Assembly: GCA_030180135.1 (NCBI GenBank)
Contig: CM058234.1
Location: 5,267,543 to 5,331,542, forward strand
DNA: 64,000 bases
Direction: 5' to 3'
DNA from: Orychophragmus violaceus
Taxonomy: Eukaryota; Streptophyta; Magnoliopsida; Brassicales; Brassicaceae
A program made the translations under genes and the position numbers. The notes beneath the pieces were generated by a model. That model had not been told where the DNA came from, made no database searches, and saw only the letters and a program-made list of their open reading frames with translations. Shown here piece after piece: positions 11,671-22,345 of the stretch (position 1 is the first letter of the stretch; every line of letters starts with the position of its first letter).

Positions 11671-13628
11671 CTATTTGGACTGCATTGACTCATGATCATT
11701 GTCTAATTGTTCTACCTCAGAGGCAGGCTCATCTTCTTCATCAAATCCATCAATGCCATAAGCTCCATGGCCATTTCCAAAAGCCTTGATGTGATCTTTC
11801 AGAGATCGCTTGTGCTTGAAATCAGATCCACAAATGCAATACCAAAGCTTACCACAATTCTTCTCATGTGTTCTCCAGTCCCCTCGGACCGCGAAAGCCT
11901 TTCCACATTTCCTACACATGAAGGGTTTGATTCCATGCTTCCTCTTGTAATGCGTTTGAAGTGTTCTGAAGTCTTTGAGAGGCTTTGCCCTTGGATGATC
12001 AATGTTGTTGCGACAGCCCGGTGAGCAGCAGTAGCAGGGAAGCCTCAGCATTCCAGTTGGCTGCGTTCCCCTTAGAGATTCGGGTCCTTTTCTGTATTGT
12101 GATACATGTCCCCACATATGCATCTGTAAACAAAATCGTGTATATATGATCATGTAGGGTTTCAATAATTCATAGTATGTCAGAAAAAATCGTAAGGTAT
12201 GAGTCCACAATAAAATGTTACGATTACTCTAACCAGCATACATAGAAAAACTGGCATAACAATCTTGAAGCATATATATGTAAAAGGCAAGAATATTTGT
12301 ATCCAATCAAGATGTTACAAAAATGATGAAATGTAAGAAAATATAGAAATATATTTCGTAAACTAATCAATAATAAAATGTATAAATGCATGCTTAGGGT
12401 AAACTAAAAAAGTAAGGTGTTTAGTTCATGATCAATATAAGATTTTATTAATTATATATATGAAGCCTTACATATATATGAATGTATATTAACTGAATAT
12501 AGGTATCTGAAAATATATTAGTACTGTTATTTTACACGTTAGACATTAACAGACTCTCATACAAAAAGAGGATGACACACTTGCCAATATTGTAGAGAGA
12601 CGCAGCAAAGCCACAGAGACTCTGAAAGTACTAAAGACATAAAGAACATTTACTGTCTTGTTAAATCTCAGTTTCAGTCTTCACACAGTCACAAGTCTCT
12701 CGGTTCTTTGTAATGCAATGATTTATTCATGCATCAGAGAGCAAAGACACGTCATTTTGATTAATTTGAAAACAGTATGTATATTCATTTACCGATTAAA
12801 GGTGAAAACTATTTTTGTTTTTTTCGAGGAAATTTAGTGGGCAAACAAATTTTCTTTGGTTTTTAACTTTTGGGTTTAGTCGGAAAATGAAGAAACAAAG
12901 TCGATTAACACAAGAAAATGAATTCTTCAAAACATATGCATACATAAATATATTAGAGTGAGTTTTAAATTAAGAACCTGCATGTTGTTGTATCTGTTGA
13001 AGGTTTTGAAGCAAACAGGACAAGAGAACTGAGTAGGGCCAATGAGAATCTGAGAAGGTGTAGGGATCCAATATTGACCCTTGTTGAGTCTGCTGATTCT
13101 ACATCCGACTGAATCTTCATCGTCATCTTCTCCTCCTCCGGCACCGCCGTGATGGTAGTCGTTGTCAAGATCTTTCTTGTCGTTCATGTTCTCGTGAGGA
13201 TGAGTAGTCCTCGAGGAAGAAGAAGACATATTGAGCAAAGAGGCCATCTCTCGAGTACTAGGGCTTGGAAGACCTATGTGAAGAGCAACGGTGACGTCAT
13301 GGTCATCGTCATCGAGATTATGATCATCTTGATGGTGATGATGATCGTAGTCAACATCCATGTAGGTTGAAGGTGGTTCTTGAATTAGATGGTCTTGTTG
13401 TTTGTTGGCGGGGCTGAGGCTGAGGAGAGGGAGGGCTTCACGGAGAGGAGGGGAAGGAGGAGGAGTTGGTGGTGGCGGTGGACGGCGGAGGTCTCCGGAG
13501 TGATGAGGGAAGAAGAAGAAGGAAGAGGGAGGAGGAGGAGGAGAAGGGTTAGTGGAGGAATTAGGGTAATGATGAAAGGGATTGGACTTGAACCAGTCTG
13601 TGAAGAAATTGGAATAAGGATCAGTCAT
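11671..13628 (-). CDS. NTT: WIP-type C2H2 zinc-finger transcription factor (NO TRANSMITTING TRACT / WIP2)
   Basis: There are two exons: 13628-12978 (donor GT after ...NRYNNMQ) and 12123-11671 (acceptor ...TTTACAG). Joined they encode 367 residues in frame. The N-terminal half is low complexity, with proline-, histidine- and acid-rich runs. The conserved WIP domain begins around residue 200 with GQYWIPTPSQILIGP. Four zinc fingers follow: CPVCFKTFNRYNNM..H, CYCCSPGC..H, CRKCGKAF..H..C and CICGSDFKH..H. The intron splits finger 1 between its cysteines and histidines, as in other WIP genes. The protein starts MTDPYSNFFTDWFKSNPFHH and ends HESMQSK, nearly as I remember Arabidopsis NTT/WIP2 (At3g57670), which is slightly longer. 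That protein is nuclear and controls transmitting-tract, replum and root-tip development. It should bind DNA and repress or activate targets. Confidence 0.93.
12124..12977 (-). other. Single intron of NTT
   Basis: The 854-bp AT-rich intron has a GT donor at 12977-12976 and an AG acceptor next to 12123. No embedded gene or transposon is recognisable. Confidence 0.85.
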
Positions 13629-14000
<372 letters not shown>

Positions 14001-15346
14001 TACGAATGTATATTAGTCTACGCAAAGTAATTATTTCATTCAGATATGTAGGTCCTTAATTATTCTTTGTAGAACTTTGCAATTTTTAAGTGGAGCCGGT
14101 TAAGACCGGTTATGGTTAAGTTTTTTGGAGACAACATTTATAGATTAACCAATATACTTTTGTTTGGAAAATATCGTTACTCTTTTCTACTGTATTTTTT
14201 CAATAGATGATATATATATATATGTAATAATTTGTTATAGTTTAATATAATGTCTTTAATTGTGTAACTAAACAATATATTTGTTAATAATAAAAATATG
14301 ATTTTGTCAGAAAAAGTCAATACACATTGAAATTTACTGTATTAAATAAAAACTGTGTACGTGTGACAAATAATTTGGACATTTTAAAATAAAAAGAACA
14401 GAAATATATTTTCAATAATTATTTGTTATCTGTTTTTCAATTTCTAGTTAAAATGTCTTATTATTTAATTATTTTTTGGACAAAACTCTAATAGTATTCT
14501 TCTAATTTATGTGATTGACAATTTTCTGCGCTTTTAGCCTTTAAACTAACATATAGTAAAACTCTTTAAATTATAAGTATCAAATTTATAATATTTTATT
14601 ATTTTAATGAAATATTATTTTATCGATAGATTAGTTGTGTTAAAAATTTAGCTGAAACCAGAAAATTCTTATTATTAAATTTTCAAATATTAAAATATAG
14701 AAATTATACTATACCATTTTGATTTCAATTTTTCCTTTGGCCAGTAAATTCAAAATTTTGATCCTTCATTCAATTTGTAAATATGTGTCATTAATACATT
14801 GATTATAACGGGTGCAATACAACTTAATGATGTATAAATTTGGTTCATGTCATATTCAAATCTAAATTCATGTATTTTAATGTGGAACTGTATATGGTAT
14901 TGTGGTTTACAAAAAAAGGAAACTATGTTTGGATATGATGATTTGTTTAAAGCAATCTTTTTAGATTAAACTGCGGCTAAATTCCAAAACTTCTATTCTT
15001 TATTTCTAGTTACATATCTAGTTTGAATAATAATTATAGATATGATCATGTTAACAGGCGCTAATATTGTGTTCATTGTATAATAAAAGAGGGTTTTTGA
15101 ATTACTAATTTACCATATTAAAATCATGAGAGTTAGGTACTAGAGCATTTTTACATATCTATGGATTGTATACTTAGAACAGTGGATGCAATTACATACA
15201 ACTAGGTTAAAATATAAGTAAAGATTAAAGGGACCCAAGATTAAATGAATAGCCATTGAGGATTAGGGCTAGCTAGCTGGAATATTTTTTTGAACTGATA
15301 TATTATTATTACACAACCTGCATGCACCAAAGAGTAATTTTTGGCT

Positions 15347-15399
15347 GTATGGAATAGTTTTTTTTTTTGAACTAGATTTTTCAAAAGTATGGAATAGTT
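15347..15399 (-). mobile_element. Micro-insertion with 13-bp direct repeats
   Basis: GTATGGAATAGTT occurs at 15347-15359 and 15387-15399. The 27-base insert starts with nine T and then GAAC. Read in reverse it ends AGTTCAAAAAAAAA. The same 3' end, AGTTC plus poly(A), closes the larger minus-strand retroelement that starts at 21991. Confidence 0.6.
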
Positions 15400-16097
15400 G
15401 GAATCAATTTATATCAATTTATATAATTTGAAGCATGATTATATTTATATAAAAGAAATAGAGAAAAACGAAAATACAATAAAGCATATGAGGTGCAGAT
15501 ACATCATGACAAAGATAATGTCACTGCTTTTTGGAGATTGGCTCTCATCCCAAACAAATTTCTTATCTTAAACGCCTTTTCTCAAATAAATAGAAGCCAT
15601 TTTAATTAGTTTTTAAAACAAGACAAATTAAAGGAGTTAATATTTATTTATACATGAACAAATTTATTACATCAAAACTTAAGATACAGTTATGGTTTTA
15701 CCACAACCTTTAGTTTAGAAAAGGACATATATATCACTATAGTGAACTGTTTTATAAAAGAGAAAAAAAAAAACAAGGAGTATAAACAATCTCAAATTGC
15801 TTATTTTTAATATTTATGATTTAGTTTTAATAATGAATTTTGTGAATAAATATATGATTCATTAAAATGATTTAGAAATTGAAATTGATGCTACAATTGG
15901 TTTTATTATCTAAATTACATAAAATACAAGAAAACGAATAAGAAAAATTATAGATAAGAAAAGTAAATTAGATGATAAATGTTTGCCTTTATTAACTACC
16001 CTAAACAATATTAGTATCATGAAACTTAATAGTTTGTGATTTTGTGCTAAAATTGAAGTGTTATCCCAGATTTCTGTTAAAAAAATTTTTTACCAAA

Positions 16098-16360
16098 CAT
16101 TTGATGCATCATATTAACAAGTAGCAAAAGTTACAAATGTTTTCACAAACTCTAGAAAAAATTTTAGACCTCAATTTAGTTCCGAAAAACGCTAACTCAA
16201 TCACAAATAAATTGAGACCCAAAATCATTTGATGCATTATATTAACAAGTAGCAAAAGTTACAAATGTTATCACAAATGCAAACTCTAAAAGAGTTTTTA
16301 AACATCAATTTAGTTCCGAAAGATGCCAAATCAATCTCAAATAAATTGAGACCCAAAATC
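16098..16360. repeat. Tandem duplication, about 128-bp unit
   Basis: The copies start at 16098 and 16226 with CATTTGATGCAT. Each ends with AAATTGAGACCCAAAATCA. The two copies differ at several positions and by small indels. No coding sense is apparent. Confidence 0.85.
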
Positions 16361-17063
16361 AAGAGTAACAATCTAAGAACCCAAATTACATCAGAAGACC
16401 AAAAGTGAAAGCATATCCCTTAATTATAATTAAGTAGTCCATTTCTGTTAGTTTTGAGATCTGTTTTAGCGTATACATATTAACATATAATGGATGTCCT
16501 AATCATAGACGTTTAATCGTAATATAAAAAGAGGGGAAAAGTTGAAAACACACATGGGAATTCAGCAATAAATAAAAAAGATTGCTAATCAAGTACGAGG
16601 ACCCTAGAGAAAACTGAAATGTATACGCAATAATTAAGCTTTTGGGATTGTGATTGTGATTGTCTACTGTTCTTCTACGTACATGCATGATTAATCTCAT
16701 AAAACCACATATATATACTTTTGCTTATGTTATTAGTTATTACTAATACCATTTTTATTCTAGGACTTATATAAGAATATTTTAAGAAAAAAGGAAGCAA
16801 TTGCATTGGTGTGCGCATCAATGGTCGGCATTCCATCAAACGGTAAGATCAATGAATGTCCAAATCCCCACCGCAGAACACAATTAAAATATATATTGGC
16901 GAAATCGATGAACAATGGAGGAATGAAATATTGGTCGAACAAAAAATGTGGAAGATAACTATTTTTATAGTCGGTGAAATTAAAAACACATCATCGTTTG
17001 TCTTCTTCTTTTTGGGTTATGTGGAGTTGTGTGTTTCTAGTTGAAATAATAATCATAGTAGAA

Positions 17064-20000
17064 TTACATATAGAAGATAATATCATATCTTCACATATCT
17101 TTCGGTTGTTATAGTTGTTGTACATTATAGTTTAGATCCTCTCTAGATATTAGAGTATATCCTGCAACTTCTTCTCTATATATAATGTTGTACAACGTAC
17201 TGTGAATATTATCAATTCATAAGATCATTCTTCTCTATATGGTATCAGAGCTTTCCTTCTAAGGACCTCTTTTTTTTTTTTTTTTTTTTCTTTCCGCAAA
17301 AACTCGTAGCTATGTCTACCAACTCTTCTGCGAATTCAGGGGCCGAAGTAATCAATTCCGGTCACCCTAATTCCTCTCTGTTTTCAATCAACATGGTCAA
17401 TGTGACAAAGTTGTCATCAACCAACTACATTACCTGGAATGTACAAGTCAAATCACTCCTTCGTGGGTATGATTTACTCAAGTACATCGACTCAAACACT
17501 GCCATTCCGTCAAAGACGACCAATTCCTCTGGCGAAGAAGTAACAAACCCTGAGTTTGTTCACTGGGAGCGACAAGACAGCTTGCTGTTTAGCTCAATCA
17601 TGGGCTCTATTGAGCTTTCCCTCCAGCCGTTGATCGCAACTGCGACAACTGCTCTTGAAGCGTGGACGATCCTCTCAACCACGTATGCAAATCCGACGAG
17701 AGGACATGTTAAGCAGCTGCGTGATCAGTTGAAAAATTGTGTGAAAGGTACGACCTCTATTGATGAGTATATGCGTACCATTAAGATCAAAGCAGACTCA
17801 CTTGCTCTGCTTGGGAGTCCGGTGGATCCGGAAGACTTGACAGATCGTGTGCTTGATGGTCTTGATGACGACTACAAGGCTATCATTGATTCTATCAATG
17901 CTCGTGAGACACCCATTTCCTTCACGGAACTGCATGAGAAGTTGATTAACCGAGAGTTAGCTATTGGTTCCTCCAAATCTGTTTCTCAGTCGCTGCCAAT
18001 TACTGCAAATCACGCACAGCAACGTTCCAAGCACTGGAAGTCAAACAACAACAGCAACTCAGGCAATCACTCAAGGCAATACAACAACAACAGTCATGAT
18101 CAACGTTCATCTCGTCCGTACTTAGGACGTTGTCAGGCTTGTGGCACGCAAGGCCACAGTGTCAAGCGGTGTCCACAATTTCGCATTGTCTCTCAATCAT
18201 CATCACCGGGAGCTGGATCGCAGGTGCAAGGTCATCCTTACAATGGTCCTTCTGCGTATGCAGCGACAACTCAACATGGCGGGACACCAGCTTGGCTCAT
18301 GGATTCAGGCTCGTCTCATCACTTGACGTCGGACTTAGCAAATCTGTCCATGCATACACCATATCATGGTGGTGAGGAAGTGATGGTTGGAGATGGTAAA
18401 GGCCTCGAGATTGCACACACTGGTTCTTCTCGTCTTATTTCTCCCACTTGTGACTTTAAGCTTAACAATATTCTTCATGTTCCTTGCATTGCTAAGAACC
18501 TCATTTCAGTAAAGAAGCTGTGTACTGATAATTCTGTCTCTGTGGAATTCTTTCCGCAACTCTTTCAGGTCAAGGAACTCAACACGGGAGCTCCACTCCT
18601 CACAGGGGGAACTAGAGATGGAGGATATGTGTGGCCAGACCAAGATCCCTTACCCTCATCTTTTTCGGCCACTACCAAAAGCTCCATTTCAATCTGGCAT
18701 TCTCGTTTAGGACATCCAGCAATTTCTATTTTACAATCTAGTGTTCCTTCTGCTTTACTTTCTGATTTTCGTACTTTGAATTCTTTCAACTGCAATGAGT
18801 GTTCAATCCATAAAAGTCATAAATTGCCATTTTCGTTATCTTCTTCTCTCAAATCAACAAAACCTCTTGATCTAGTCTTCTCTGATGTCTGGACTTCTCC
18901 AGTACTTTCAATCGATGGCTATAAATACTATGTCATCTTTGTTGATCACTTTTCACACTATATATGGTTTTATCCTCTTCGCAGAAAATCAGAAGTTAGA
19001 GATACTTTCATACGCTGGAAATCACTAGTTGAAAATCGATTCAAACACAAACTGGTGTCGCTATACTCGGATAATGGTGGTGAATATATGGCATTGTCGA
19101 CATTCCTTGCAGAGAATGGAGTCTCTCATCTCACTACTCCACCTCACACACCCGAGCACAATGGGTTTTCGGAACGCAGACATCGTCACATTGTGGAGAC
19201 AGGTCTGGCATTGCTTTCTCATGCGTCCATTCCGGTTACATTCTGGACGTATGCCATGGCCACAGCCGTGTACTTGATTAATCGACAGCCAACTCCGACT
19301 CTATCTCTCTCCTCTGCGTTTGAAAAATTATTTGGTGATAAACCAAACTATTTGAAACTCAGAGTTTTCGGTTGCTTGTGTTATCCTTGGATTCGTCCAT
19401 ATAATGCTCATAAGCTTGAACCTAAGTACAAACCCTGTCTTTTTCTTGGTTATTCCTTAAGTCAAAGTGCCTATTTGTGTTTAGAGCCATCTTCCAAACG
19501 AGTTTTTGTCTCACGACACGTTCATTTCGTTGAGACTGATTTTCCTTTTACTCGCCTAAACACACCTCCTTCTGTTCACTCCACGTCCCAGCCTTGGTGT
19601 TCGCCAGTCACTGATATCTTGGTCTCGCCAACGAATCCTCCAGCTTCTGTGGAGCTTCCAGGTTTGCCTTCTTTGACCTCTGTTTCGCTTGATTCAACTA
19701 ATGATACACCTTCTGGCAGTCTTGCCTTATCTCAGGGATCGGGCTCTCCGGTTCTAGTTGGTGTTTCCACTGTTGAATCTGAGTGCTTGGTTGATACGGT
19801 TGATGCTTCTGTTCCTGCACCTCCACCATTACCAGCACGACCGCGTCCTTCCTCTAAAGCTTCTAAGACCAAGGCGTTGGTGATTCCAGATAATGATCAC
19901 ACTATGGTAACACGTGGGAAGAATCAAATTCAGAAGCCAAATCCGAAATACGCCTTACTTGCACAGCGAGCTAAGACTGAAGGTATTTCTTTGTCTGATG

Positions 20001-21721
20001 ATGAAACAACCTGTGTTACACAAGCACTTCGTGATCAGAGATGGCGAGTCTCCATGAGTGAGGAATTTGATTCTCAGCTTCGGAATCATACGTGGGACTT
20101 AGTTCCTATGAATCCAGCATTCAATCTGGTCGGGTGTCGATGGGTCTTTAAGACCAAACGCAGACCTGATGGCTCTGTGGAGAGATTTAAATCAAGACTT
20201 GTGGCCAAGGGGTTTCATCAGCGCCCAGGGATTGATTTTCAGGAGACCTTTAGTCCAGTTATTAAGCAGCCAACGATTCTGACAGTGCTTAGTCTTGCAG
20301 TGACAAATGACTGGGATCTTCGACAGTTAGATGTAAACAATGCCTTCCTGCAAGGTAATCTAACTGAGGATGTTTATATGGAGCAGCCTCCAGGGTTTGT
20401 TGACAAAGATAAACCTGACTTGGTGTGTAAGCTCTGGAAGGCGATTTATGGCCTTAAGCAGGCGCCTCATATGTGGTACATGGAGCTTCGTAATTTTCTG
20501 CTCAAGTATGGCTTTAAGAATTCTCTTGCTGATGCATCACTGTTTATCCTTAACACTGGTTCGGTTGTGCTCTATGTTCTTATTTATGTTGATGATATAA
20601 TTGTCACTGACAATGATTCAGCTAAGGTCCAGTTGTTCATTGATATTTTGAGTCAACGTTTTTCACTAAAGGATCTTGGTGATTTGTCATACTTTCTGGG
20701 CATAGAGGTGCAACGTACACCTGCTGGTTTACTCCTCACTCAACGGAAGTATATCAATGATCTACTTGCCAAGACCAACATGACCAATGCAAAGGCAGTG
20801 AGCTCGCCAATGGTGTCCACGGATAGACTTCAGTTGTTGTCGGGTACAGCTCTCTCTGATGGTACAATGTATCGGACAGTGGTTGGCAGTCTCCAATACT
20901 TGCATTTTACTCGACCTGACATCAGTTTTGCAGTTAATAAGCTGTCCCAATTTATGCATCGCCCGACTGATCTGCATTGGGAAGCTGCGAAACGAGTGCT
21001 TCGGTACTTGGCTGGTACGCGTGACTTGGGGATTGGCTTGCGCAGGGACAATACTCCTTCTCTTCACGCGTTTTCTGACGCTGATTGGGCTGGTAATCGG
21101 GATGATTATACGTCTACAAGTGCTTTTATTGTTTACTTGGGTTCACATCCTATAGCATGGTCTTCCCGCAAGCAAAAGACAGTGGCGAGGTCTTCAACAG
21201 AGGCTGAGTATAGATGTGTTGCAGACACAGCTTCGGAGCTTCAATGGATTGCTGCATTGTTACGAGAACTTGGCGTCAGCTCAGACAAGCAACCAGTCAT
21301 ATTCTGTGATAATGTGGGTGCCACTTACCTCAGTGCAAATCATGTTTTTCACTCTCGAATGAAACATGTCGCACTAGACTATCATTTTATTCGAGAGCTT
21401 GTGCAGTCAGGTTTCCTTCGAGTGGCACACATTTCAACCAAAGATCAGCTAGCAGATGCCTTGACCAAACCAATTTCTAGGACTCTACTAGCTTCTCATG
21501 CTTCCAAGATGGGACTTACCTCTGGACGTTCATCTTGAGGGGGCGTATAGAAGATAATATCATATCTTCACATATCTTTCGGTTGTTATAGTTGTTGTAC
21601 ATTATAGTTTAGATCCTCTCTAGATATTAGAGTATATCCTGCAACTTCTTCTCTATATATAATGTTGTACAACGTACTGTGAATATTATCAATTCATAAG
21701 ATCATTCTTCTCTATATTACA
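17064..21721 (+). mobile_element. Full-length Ty1/copia LTR retrotransposon, identical LTRs
   Basis: The LTRs at 17069-17239 and 21546-21716 are 171 bp each and identical base for base as read. The 5-bp target duplication TTACA lies at 17064-17068 and 21717-21721. The primer-binding site TGGTATCAGAGC (initiator Met-tRNA type) starts directly after the left LTR at 17240. A purine tract GAGGGGGCG precedes the right LTR. The LTRs begin TATAG and end CTATA instead of the usual TG...CA. The single internal ORF is intact. Identical LTRs, an intact ORF and a perfect duplication point to a very recent insertion. An Ale/Retrofit-like lineage is a guess from the Gag and RT style. Confidence 0.95.
17312..21538 (+). 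CDS. Ty1/copia Gag-Pol polyprotein, intact, 1408 residues
   Basis: One uninterrupted frame carries all copia domains in order. There is a Gag core in the first 230 residues, and a CCHC zinc knuckle CQACGTQGHSVKRC near residue 270. The aspartic protease motif MDSGSSHHLTSD is near 330. The GAG-pre-integrase segment IWHSRLGHP is near 461. The DDE integrase shows FSDVWTS near 523, YSDNGGEY near 583 and PEHNGFSERR near 617. Reverse transcriptase has YGLKQAP and the catalytic YVDD near 1092. RNase H begins with SDADWAG near 1255. All visible catalytic residues are present, so it may encode active enzymes. It lies 72 bp after the primer-binding site behind a T-rich leader. Confidence 0.95.
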   Translation: MSTNSSANSGAEVINSGHPNSSLFSINMVNVTKLSSTNYITWNVQVKSLLRGYDLLKYIDSNTAIPSKTTNSSGEEVTNPEFVHWERQDSLLFSSIMGSIELSLQPLIATATTALEAWTILSTTYANPTRGHVKQLRDQLKNCVKGTTSIDEYMRTIKIKADSLALLGSPVDPEDLTDRVLDGLDDDYKAIIDSINARETPISFTELHEKLINRELAIGSSKSVSQSLPITANHAQQRSKHWKSNNNSNSGNHSRQYNNNSHDQRSSRPYLGRCQACGTQGHSVKRCPQFRIVSQSSSPGAGSQVQGHPYNGPSAYAATTQHGGTPAWLMDSGSSHHLTSDLANLSMHTPYHGGEEVMVGDGKGLEIAHTGSSRLISPTCDFKLNNILHVPCIAKNLISVKKLCTDNSVSVEFFPQLFQVKELNTGAPLLTGGTRDGGYVWPDQDPLPSSFSATTKSSISIWHSRLGHPAISILQSSVPSALLSDFRTLNSFNCNECSIHKSHKLPFSLSSSLKSTKPLDLVFSDVWTSPVLSIDGYKYYVIFVDHFSHYIWFYPLRRKSEVRDTFIRWKSLVENRFKHKLVSLYSDNGGEYMALSTFLAENGVSHLTTPPHTPEHNGFSERRHRHIVETGLALLSHASIPVTFWTYAMATAVYLINRQPTPTLSLSSAFEKLFGDKPNYLKLRVFGCLCYPWIRPYNAHKLEPKYKPCLFLGYSLSQSAYLCLEPSSKRVFVSRHVHFVETDFPFTRLNTPPSVHSTSQPWCSPVTDILVSPTNPPASVELPGLPSLTSVSLDSTNDTPSGSLALSQGSGSPVLVGVSTVESECLVDTVDASVPAPPPLPARPRPSSKASKTKALVIPDNDHTMVTRGKNQIQKPNPKYALLAQRAKTEGISLSDDETTCVTQALRDQRWRVSMSEEFDSQLRNHTWDLVPMNPAFNLVGCRWVFKTKRRPDGSVERFKSRLVAKGFHQRPGIDFQETFSPVIKQPTILTVLSLAVTNDWDLRQLDVNNAFLQGNLTEDVYMEQPPGFVDKDKPDLVCKLWKAIYGLKQAPHMWYMELRNFLLKYGFKNSLADASLFILNTGSVVLYVLIYVDDIIVTDNDSAKVQLFIDILSQRFSLKDLGDLSYFLGIEVQRTPAGLLLTQRKYINDLLAKTNMTNAKAVSSPMVSTDRLQLLSGTALSDGTMYRTVVGSLQYLHFTRPDISFAVNKLSQFMHRPTDLHWEAAKRVLRYLAGTRDLGIGLRRDNTPSLHAFSDADWAGNRDDYTSTSAFIVYLGSHPIAWSSRKQKTVARSSTEAEYRCVADTASELQWIAALLRELGVSSDKQPVIFCDNVGATYLSANHVFHSRMKHVALDYHFIRELVQSGFLRVAHISTKDQLADALTKPISRTLLASHASKMGLTSGRSS

Positions 21722-21977
21722 TTCATGCTTTGTTACAAAAAAAATAAGAATTATATTTATGCTTAGGATGTTGGTCAGTATGAATTTAGAAATTTTATGC
21801 TAAAATTATTTTAAACCTACAATATGTGCAAATTGTTGGAGATTGTGAATCTGATATTTTTGAAAGTTCATAGAACGTTGAGGATTAAGTTGCTTAATCG
21901 TAAACTTATGTTATATACGTGATATAATTAAATTTGTAGACAATAATTTATTTAAATTCATGAATCTTATAAATTTT
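21722..21977. other. Short AT-rich spacer
   Basis: This is host-like AT-rich sequence between the copia insertion and the next retroelement. Nothing is recognisable in it. Confidence 0.5.
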
Positions 21978-22345
21978 AAGATTCTAAGTTTTTTTTTTGA
22001 ACTTTTTTGGGTCAAAGTTAGTTTTTAACCAAGTTTTCAAGTTAATTAAAGCAGGTTAAAAGATTACAACGTACATAAAAATATCAAATAAGAATAACTC
22101 TAAAATCTCAGAATTGCTATCTAGCTACAAAATGAGAAGAGAATAATGATACTAAAAGGATACAAGCACATCAAAGACTAAACTGTAAATAGCCAACTCC
22201 AATAAAATAGAAACACCATATGTAATGCCATACATGATCGATGGTGTAAAGAGAAAGAAGGAAACAAGAGTTGCCCAAACCAATGACCATATAAATTGAT
22301 AGTCGAGCCAATCACTAGCAACGAGATGAAGCTAATCATGAAACC

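Larger units (their letters stand above)
14001..17063. other. AT-rich spacer upstream of NTT
   Basis: No coding region is supported. It holds a micro-insertion at 15347-15399 and a tandem duplication at 16098-16360. The probable distal NTT promoter lies in the left part. Confidence 0.55.
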
